This document shows, piece after piece, positions 56,563 to 64,000 of a stretch of 64,000 nt of DNA (position 1 is the stretch's first letter; each line of letters begins with the position of its first letter). Source of the stretch: Silene conica (taxonomy: Eukaryota; Streptophyta; Magnoliopsida; Caryophyllales; Caryophyllaceae); NCBI GenBank assembly GCA_029255685.2, contig CM055318.2, positions 2,237,001 through 2,301,000 of the forward strand. Reading direction: 5' to 3'. The notes under the pieces were generated by a model that did not search any database, was not told the DNA's origin, and was given only the letters and a program-made list of their open reading frames with translations. The position numbers and the translations under genes were made by a program.

Positions 56563-59500
56563 ATGTCTGAATCATCTGTTTTCGATACAATGATGCTTCA
56601 TCTCAGGGAATCGTGCAGGTGAAAAAAAAATTCTTTTGTGTTGATTGTTGAGTGCAGTGAACCCTCCATTTTTTGCTTGATTGTTATTTGGTGTGTGTTC
56701 TGGTTATCTAGGTATTATACAGGTTATCCCAAGGATTTAGGGCCATCTCGTGTAATTCACTTTACATCAGAGCGCGAGTTTGTCCAACTCCTTCATCAAG
56801 GTTACCCTGTGGTCCTTGCTTTCACCATCAGGTTATATATTTTTCTGTTTTTACTTTATCCCCTTCTATCATGGAATCTTTTTGTTTTGGGTACGCATGG
56901 TTCCAACCGTTGTAAAATGTGTGAATTATGTAGTGGGAACTACACGAAACATCTTGATAAAGTATTGGAGGAGGCTGCAGCAAAGTTCTACCCTAGGGTC
57001 AAGTTTATGAGAGTAGGTTTCGTGTTCATCATTTTTCTTACTTCACCGTAGACACATTGCATCCCCCCTTCTAAATCATGTAGTTGTTTGATTGTTGTTT
57101 CTATTTCTTACCAATGAGAAACCTAGGGGTGGTGCTTGAGTGAGGAGGAAGCCTGTGACATTGCGTAGCTATTAACTATTATGATGTGATCTTCATATCT
57201 CCTCACTGCTCTTGCCCGCGTTCCAGGGCTCATTTCCTCCCTTGTGCTGTTCTATATAACTGATAGAATTTTGGATAATTTACATTTAGTACCGTATCCT
57301 ATAATTCTAAATTCCTGATTTTCTTCAGGTTGAGTGCCCTAAATATCCAGGATTCTGTTTAGCACGGCAAAGGAAAGAGTACCCGTTTATTGAAATCTTC
57401 CATAGTCCAGAACAAGTATGTGCGATAATTTTACTTGAATTATGTAAATCATTTAGGTGTTGGCGCGCTGTTGCTTTGTGACCGTGAGGTCACGGGACCT
57501 GGGAGCGGCCTCTTGCCAAAATGGCAAGGGAAGGCTTGCCCCCATTACACCCTTGTGGTGGGGCCCTTCCCCGGACCCTCGCCTAACGGGGACGCGTGCA
57601 CCGGGCAGCCCTTTTTTATGTAAATCATTTAGGTGTTCTTCATCAATAACATTGTCCACGTACAATAGCTCCTGTAGGTCTTTCTCTAGTGGTTTTTGAT
57701 AGATGAACCATCTCAACCAAAACCTTAAGGTGATGGTTGAGGCCCAACTATTGTTAATATTCCTAATACGCTCCCTCACTCGAATGCCCATTGGGCTTGA
57801 AGAGTGGTTAGTTTGCACAGGCTCCCCCATACCGTGTGCGGGTTTCCACTTCGTGAGTTTTCGAGGGGTTTTGAGGTCGCCAGGATTCGAACCCGTGACC
57901 TTCGGTCACACTGGCTCTGATACCATGATAGATGAACCATCTCAACCAAAACCTTAAGGTGATGGTTGAGGCCCAACTATTGTTAATATTCCTAATAGTT
58001 TTCTATGTCATTGTATATCCGTCGATTTTCCAGTAGAAGGGAACATTGTTGTCAATAGCTACAACACTACTCAATCCTTATCCTAAAAATAGGAATATGG
58101 GAAATAATTTCTCCTAACATTTTCTTTTCTACCCTCATGCAGGCTGCTGCTCAGGGTAGAATCACGGATCCAAATGTCACAAAATATTCTGTGAAAGTAC
58201 TCCCGGTAAGAATCTCACGAACTTCACCTGGTGCTTAACATCCCCATTCCTTATTAGTTTGTGAACTTGAACTACAACCTGACTTTCTTCGTCATTTTTT
58301 TCTTCTGTAAATTCTTTTATGAAATCGAGTGTTGCATGTCCTTATACCTGTTATTCTATGTCATTTTTGTCTCCTGAAAATTCTTTTGAAAAAATTACGC
58401 TTTTGTGCCTTTATGTTTGGTCTAATCACTTTTTGGCCTTGAGGTTTGGCTAATTATAACTTAATGGTCTAAGGTTTGCGATTTTCCCCACTTTATTGAC
58501 TTGGCCGATTGAAATTCTTACTTTGGTAGTCTAAGGTATAAACTAGTCAACTTCCATATAAACTAATACTGTTTTTGTTGGCAATGGAGTGTGGCAATAA
58601 GTATTATAGTAAATATCATGCACTGCTTGTCGTGTGTTCTGGGTAAAGATTTGTAATCCCAAGTATAAAAGTTGAAGTTGGAAGTGGGGTATCGAAGCTC
58701 TTGAAGTATACTAGGCACTTAGGCAGTCAGATGACAGGAACAGTCAGTGTTTACGGTTAGCATAAACAACAATTTGCGGAAGTCATCCGTTTTATGTGTG
58801 CGTCTGCTGATGTTAATTCATGGAATTCTTGGCGACTTTAGAAAGAGTTGAAAGGAGACTACTTGCAACTTCTCTTACTTCTGCATTGTTGTTTTAATCT
58901 CTTGATAATTCCCCTTCTTTAATCTCACTCCTCCCATTCCCTATACCCTTATTATGGAAGGCATGTTTCTTCCCTCATTTGTGGTGGTGCTTTCTTGCCA
59001 TCCTTACCCTCCGTTTGATATAGATGTGATATGGTAGTGGCACATTTTATTCACCACTTATCTTCATTCTTCTATCTCCTATTTTTTCTGTGTTAGAATG
59101 GTAATGAACCTTAACCTTGTAGTGGTTAGGACTTAGGACTGTGAACTAGGTGGTTGTTGGGGTGTCTTTGTTATGGTTGTAGGTTGCATTGGCATTGCTG
59201 GATTAAGTGGATGGATGGGGATTTGTGTAAGGTGTTGTTAGGAAAGTCTGGCAGTGATCTTAGTGGTTTGCGAGGAATGGGTAAAGGGTAGGCTTGCCGT
59301 TTCACTCACCAAAAGTCATTTCACAGTTCACATAATGACATAATAAAGAAAACTTTCTGTTAACGGAAGCGCAATCTATTGACTGATCACCCATGGAAGG
59401 AATACATAAGCTATTGGGGGTGACAGAGGGAATATGTCGTATTCTTGTTGCCACCAGTTTGAATTTCGACAAGCCCTCTTGCAATAAATATGATTGACTC

Positions 59501-60140
59501 GAGGTCATTAACATTGAGCATTGTGTCAGCCTTTCAGTATTCTATCTGATTATTTGAAGGGAGTCCAGACAACTCAAGTAAATATTATTTCGAGTGATAA
59601 GAACATCCAATATGTGACTTTTGGAGGTTATACGAGAGTTATTTTCTTGGAATATTAAATCTTTGCCAGCACCAAGAATATTTTATTTTATGTACTACGC
59701 TCATGAACTGACACAGAGGAACTGCTGTCAGCTGTCTGTTCACGAGCCCAAAGTAATTTACACACTTCGTTAACAGTCTCTTAGGTTCAGTTTATCATAT
59801 GGGCAGGATATGTTGAAGGGATTTAGTTACTTACCCTTTAGTCACGAGCCAATGATCCGCTTGCTTTCTGACGAGAGATTTCATGTATAATATGTTAAAT
59901 CAATTTAATATGTTTGGCAGTCATCTCATCAAATGGGAAAACTCATTTCCCGCGTAGTTGAGCAAAAGACAGACTCGCTAATCTCTGGTTTACTCCTTAG
60001 AATGCAACATCATGTGTATCCAAACCCTAAAGTTATTTGTTGTTTCTTTGATGTATTTGCAGTTCAATTACGACGTTAGTGCCTATGGATTCAGAGAGTA
60101 TTTTAAACGGCATGGCATTCAAATGACCGATCAGAAGTGA
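56563..60140 (+). CDS. Thioredoxin-fold protein lacking the CxxC site
   Basis: Six coding exons: 56563-56618, 56712-56831, 56934-57012, 57329-57415, 58143-58205 and 60063-60140, giving 160 aa. A probable leader exon ends at 55550 (GTATAC donor). The order of elements is thioredoxin-like: GYPVVLAFTI (beta strand), helix with HLDKVLEEAAAKFYP, VKFMRVECPKYPGFC, then EYPFIEIFHSPEQ with the cis-Pro position. Where WCGPC would stand there is only SGNY, so a classical redox role is unlikely. It may act as a binding module. I do not recognise a named family. Intron 2 (102 bp) has no stop and is a multiple of three. Intron 4 holds a SINE and a TRIM element. Confidence 0.82.
57462..57616 (+). mobile_element. 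Au-like SINE in intron 4 of the thioredoxin-fold gene
   Basis: 155 bp flanked by a perfect 21-bp duplication (57441-57461 and 57617-57637, TATGTAAATCATTTAGG...). The body has AGGTCACGGGACCTGG (B-box region), CGGCCTCTTGCCAAAATGGC, GGCCCTTCCCCGGACCC and GCACCGGGCAGCCC, and ends in a T tail, all diagnostic of Au SINEs. The A-box end appears shortened. Confidence 0.93.
57697..57997 (-). mobile_element. TRIM/SMART mini-LTR retrotransposon in the thioredoxin-fold gene
   Basis: 301 bp with identical 72-bp LTRs (57697-57768 and 57926-57997) and a perfect 5-bp duplication GTTTT. On the minus strand the primer site TGGTATCAGAGCC is followed by GTGACCGAAGGTCACGGG and GGTTCGAATCC (B-box match). GTGAGGGAGC precedes the 3' LTR. 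The minus-strand LTR starts TATTAG instead of the usual TGTTAG. Non-coding and recent by LTR identity. Confidence 0.93.
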
Positions 60141-60510
60141 TTGTATTTATTGTGGCTTCTTTATATAGAGTAGAATGATGTAAAATTATTCATCATAGTA
60201 TGTCGCAGCATCTTTGCTCTTTCACGAGTCGGGAAGCTGTTACAATTTTTTGTTATTTTGGCGGATGTACACATTAGTTTATCATTTAGAGTTGAAGCAC
60301 CCCCCCGCATCCTCAACCATGTTCCTTTTCTTTCACCGCCCTTCAAAGGCGTGACTTGTGGCAATGCCGCCATGATTTTTTCAATCCGCGACCAAAATAC
60401 GAGTCATGTGAAGCTCCTTTGTTCAATATAGTACAGATATTTTGCCTTTACTATGGAAGTCAAATGGAAAGTTGATACTTGAGCATCACTATCTGAGTTA
60501 CCCAAATTCT

Positions 60511-60703
60511 TGTTTCAGACCGTCACTTTTGGTCTGAAATAATAAGACGGGATTTTCTAACCATTTTACAGTCAAATGTAACCACGATAGTATGGGCAGT
60601 GTTACAGCTTATGATAACTTGTTTGTAAATAATGGTTACATTTGGCTGTAAAATGGTTACAAAATCTCGTCTTATTATTTCAGACTAAAATTGTGGTCTG
60701 AAG
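60511..60703. mobile_element. Fold-back MITE downstream of thioredoxin-fold gene
   Basis: Arms of about 70 bases: GTCTGAAATAATAAGACGGG and CCATTTTACAGTCAAATGTA on the left, with their inverted forms on the right (TACATTTGGCTGTAAAATGG, CGTCTTATTATTTCAGAC). Confidence 0.8.
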
Positions 60704-61235
60704 CAAAGACCCCCAAGAGTTACACAAATTAAGTTTGCCATTGATGCGTTCAGTTTTGGCTTGCCACGATTATTTCAACTATTTTTTTAAAATTTACCCC
60801 ATCTTCTGGTCGCAAATAGGGCTGTAAGCTCGAGCTTGGCTCATATTGTAAAAATCGAGTCCGAGCTCAAACCCAGGGTTTGTTTGAGTTCTATTTTTCC
60901 GAGCATTATTTTAGTTCCAACTTCTAACCTAGCTTTTGAGTTAAAAGTTCAGTTTGACTGATCTTGAGCCGAGCATTAACCGAGTTGATGCCAGACACTC
61001 GTCGAGCGGGTTCAACTCCTTCACAACCCTACTTGCAAAACTGAAAGCATTTCTTCATAGTCTATATTATAGAATGCAAGTACGTCAGATAAATGCGGCA
61101 TCCACTAAGAACCGTCGGCGTCCGACGTATTATATAATTATTATCCATTTTCGGTGCTTGCCAACCTCTTTTGCCTTATACGACAAAAACATCTTCACAC
61201 TACGACTCACTTCAATTTTTTGATTCTAGAAGTAT

Positions 61236-63027
61236 ATTTTGTGTGGCTGCTCTAACTAATCCGAAAAAACTTCTGTGAAATTTTTGTAGATTTTTTTTTA
61301 GACCTCGAAAAACGTGTATTATACACTTCAATTTGAGCCGTTTGGGACGTAAAACCGACCACGTTTCTTTTTTTTTCTTGTTTTCGTACCACGTTTTCGA
61401 ATTTACTTCAGGAGTTCACCTATTTGATTTCAGGCACAAATAACGAGATTTAACTCAGTTTTCACAATTATGCGTGATTCGGCAAATGTTGGTTTGTCGC
61501 ACACCGGCAACCCCAAATGTCTATCGTTGCCTCTCATATTTTGTGTGGCTACTCTAACTGATCCAAAGAACTTTATGTGCATTTTTTTTAGGATTAAATC
61601 TCGAAAAACGTGCATTATACACTTTATTTTGAGCCGTTTGGGAAGTCGAATCGGACCCCTTTTTTTTCATCCGGTTTTTGTACCACGTGTTCGAGCTTAT
61701 TTCAGGAGTTAACCCTATCGATTACAAGCACAAATAACAAGTATTAACCCATTTTTCACGATTATGCGAGATTCTCATATTTTGTTGGTTTGTCGCATAG
61801 CGACAACCGCAAATGTCCATCGTTGCTTCTCATATTTTGTGTGGCCTCTCTAACTGGTGCGAAAAACCTTCTGTGCGATTTTAGTAGAATTTTTTTCCAA
61901 TACCCCGAAATCTCGAAAAACGTGTATTATACACTTCAATATAAGCATTTTAGGAGGTCGAACCGGGCCACGTTTGTTTTTATTCCGACTTTCGTACCAT
62001 GTGTTCGAGTTTATTTCAGGAGTTAACCCATTTGATTTCAGACACAAATTATGAGTTTTAACCTAGTTTTCACGATTATCCGAGGTTCGTCAAATGTTGG
62101 TTTGTCGCACACCGACAACCCCAAATGTCCATCGTTGCTTGTCATATTTTGTGTGGCCGTTCTAACTGACCCGAAGAACCTTTCGTGAAATTTTCGTAGA
62201 ATTTTTTTCTGACACTCTGAAATCTCGAAAAACGTGTATTTTATAAACTTCAATTTGAGCCTATTGGGAGGTGAATCGGACCACATTTCTTTTTCTTCCG
62301 ATTTTTGTACTATGTATTCGAGTTTATTTCAGGAGTTAACCCATTTGATTTTAGGCTCAAATAACGAGTTCCAACTCATTTTCCACGATTATCCGAGGTT
62401 TGGAGAATGTTGGTTTATCGCACACCGTCAAACCCAAATGTCCATCTTTGCTTCTCATATTTTGTGTGGCCGCTATAACTGATCCGAAGAACTTTCTGTG
62501 CGATTTTCGTAGAATTTTTTCCCGAGACCCCAAAATTCCGAAAAACGTTCAATTTGAACCGTTTCGGAGATCGAACCGGACCACGTTTCTTTTTCCTCCA
62601 TTTTTTTGTACCACGTGTTCGAGTTTATTTTAGGAGTTAACGCATTCGATTTGAGGGACAAATAACGAGTTTTAACCCATTCTTCAAGATTATCCGAGAT
62701 TCGGCAAATGTTGGTTTATCGGAAGCCGACAACCCCAAATGCCAAACTTTGCTTCTCATATTTTGTGTGGCCACTCAAACTGATCCGAAGAACCTTCTGT
62801 GCGATTGTCGTCGAATTTTTCTAATATTCCGAAATCTCGAAAATGTGTATTATACACTTCAATTTGAGATGTTTGGGAGATCGTATATACACTTGAAGTT
62901 CAGTAGTTCGGGAGGTTGTACCGGACCAGGATTCTTTTTCTCCCGTTTTTTCAAAAACTATTTTGAGGTATTTCAGGACTTAACCAGATCGATCTCAGGC
63001 CAAAATAACGAGTATTACTCCATTCAG
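61236..63027 (+). repeat. Satellite array, ~296-313-bp unit, six copies
   Basis: The anchor ATTTTGTGTGGC recurs at 61236, 61538, 61834, 62146, 62459 and 62760, spaced 302, 296, 312, 313 and 301 bp. Each unit also has TCGAAAAACGTGTATTATAC, TTCGAGTTTATTTCAGGAGT, CACGATTATCCGAG and CAACCCCAAATGTCCATCG. Copies differ by roughly 10-20% by eye. Open frames of 60-100 codons inside are periodic chance frames. Confidence 0.95.
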
Positions 63028-63036
63028 GAATTAATA

Positions 63037-63206
63037 ACAAAGAATCTTGATTGTGATGGATAATACGTCTTTCACAAGAAAACAGGTGGGAGGACAAGTG
63101 GAAGGAAATAGAGTATTTTATAAGGCGCGTCGCTTGTATTTTGTACGAGGGGCACTATTTCTCTTTAACTTGTAACGAATAGTGCTCGCATTCAACGATA
63201 ATGTGT
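63037..63206. mobile_element. Mutator-like MITE at the end of the satellite array
   Basis: 170 bp starting ACAAAGAATCTTGATTGTGA and ending ...CAACGATAATGTGT. Flanked by a perfect 9-bp duplication GAATTAATA. Related to 44050-44253. Confidence 0.85.
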
Positions 63207-63725
63207 GAATTAATAAAGCTAGTAGTGTGAGTTCTCATACTTGGCCGTTTCCTAGAAAGGGTTCTTTTCATCCATGTATCTTTTATGGATATTTTTGATA
63301 GGCTTTATTCCTTGAGTGGTGGTTATATTGACTTCAATGCAACCTTTTAGGTAGCTAGTAGTAGAATTGTCATAAAAGCTCCTAAAAAACTAAGTAAAAA
63401 ATCACATCTTATCAATTTTTTTATGCAAAGGCAATGAGAACAAAGTGTAATTGGGTGTGTTACACTATACCCCCACTTACCACAACTTGTACAACATTTC
63501 TTTGTATTCTCTTAACTACCTCAACCCACTATGGTAGTTTATATTTCTCCGTTAGAGTTGTTCATGTGCTGTCTCGTCTATGAAATCTGACTCAACCAAC
63601 TCGCAAAACAAACAGGTATGGTATATGGACGCATTACAAAGCATAACTCGAACAATATGATAAAATGGCGATATTGTTGCCGTTTACCATGTTTTTAGTT
63701 TAGTTTGCGAGTTAGTATAATTTAT

Positions 63726-63791
63726 CAGATCATGAAAAACTTATTTTTCTATTCCACTCAGATCATGAAAAACTTATTTTTCTATTCCACT
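63726..63791 (+). repeat. 33-bp perfect tandem duplication
   Basis: Two identical copies beginning CAGATCATGAAAAACTTATT, directly adjacent. Confidence 0.95.
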
Positions 63792-64000
63792 GATCTTATC
63801 CGATTCGAATTAGAACCAAATTGTATGGGCAGAACTAGACTACCAAGTGGAAGTGGACCTTAGTTTGTAGGGTCAATGTAGTCTTTATTGACTTAATCCT
63901 CAGCCAAAAGGATCACCATTCACAACACAATAATTGTCAAATAACATAAGAAATGTCAAAAGTGTTTACACATTAGAGAACTTGTGATTTGTGAGTCTTC

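Larger units (their letters stand above)
60141..64000. other. 3' flank of thioredoxin-fold gene, satellite block and right end
   Basis: Contains a fold-back element, the ~300-bp satellite array and a Mutator-like MITE, all listed. 63207-64000 is unique-looking AT-rich DNA with one 33-bp tandem duplication. No gene is visible. Confidence 0.6.

Noticed and set aside
61470..62661. Repeated frames containing LLIFCVA.LTDPKN
   Set aside because: Periodic frames of the ~300-bp satellite; different units shift frame and contain stops.

Overview
The window is nuclear DNA from a flowering plant. It has GT-AG introns, plant-only families (a DYW-type PPR editing factor, a DUF569 protein, an h-type thioredoxin), a nuclear tRNA-Ala gene, an Au-like SINE, and small LTR elements with an initiator-Met-tRNA primer site. 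The genome is intron-rich and AT-rich, with many miniature transposons. I suspect a eudicot, possibly Caryophyllales, from the general look of the miniature elements. That is a weak inference.

Layout. 1-4075: 3' part of an RGG/glycine-rich RNA-binding-type protein gene (+). 5924-7147: thioredoxin h (+). 7613-7685: tRNA-Ala(TGC) (-). 8867-16001: 14-exon TTC38-like TPR gene (+), its introns loaded with inserts. 19648-26489: one four-exon gene (+) encoding a protein with two DUF569 domains; its halves could easily be mistaken for two genes. 27764-29578: intronless CRR28-type PPR-DYW gene (-), with a broken partial copy at its 3' side. 29579-47909: an 18-kb gene-poor stretch made largely of transposable elements. 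47910-52623: type II DnaJ (Sis1/DNAJB-like) gene (+) with one 3.7-kb intron. 56563-60140: thioredoxin-fold gene (+) lacking the CxxC site. 61236-63027: six copies of a ~300-bp satellite.

The genes are ordinary single-copy housekeeping, organelle-editing and chaperone genes. They do not form a pathway. From memory, the order RGG protein / DUF569 protein / TTC38-like TPR protein resembles Arabidopsis AT1G27090-AT1G27100-AT1G27110, so the left half may keep ancestral microsynteny.

The distinctive content is the repeat fraction. Three complete ~290-301-bp LTR elements (TRIM/SMART type) have 72-bp LTRs, 5-bp target duplications, an iMet primer site and an internal B-box-like motif, and there are two remnants. 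A family of Mutator-like MITEs has 9-bp target duplications, one copy split by a SINE. A 783-bp TIR element of MULE type has a 10-bp duplication. There are PIF/Harbinger, Stowaway and Helitron copies, a 1.56-kb poly(A) retroposon with a 15-bp duplication, and a minisatellite built from a SINE 3' region. I found no new defence or biosynthetic system. Exon joins were deduced by eye from splice signals, reading phase and family resemblance.
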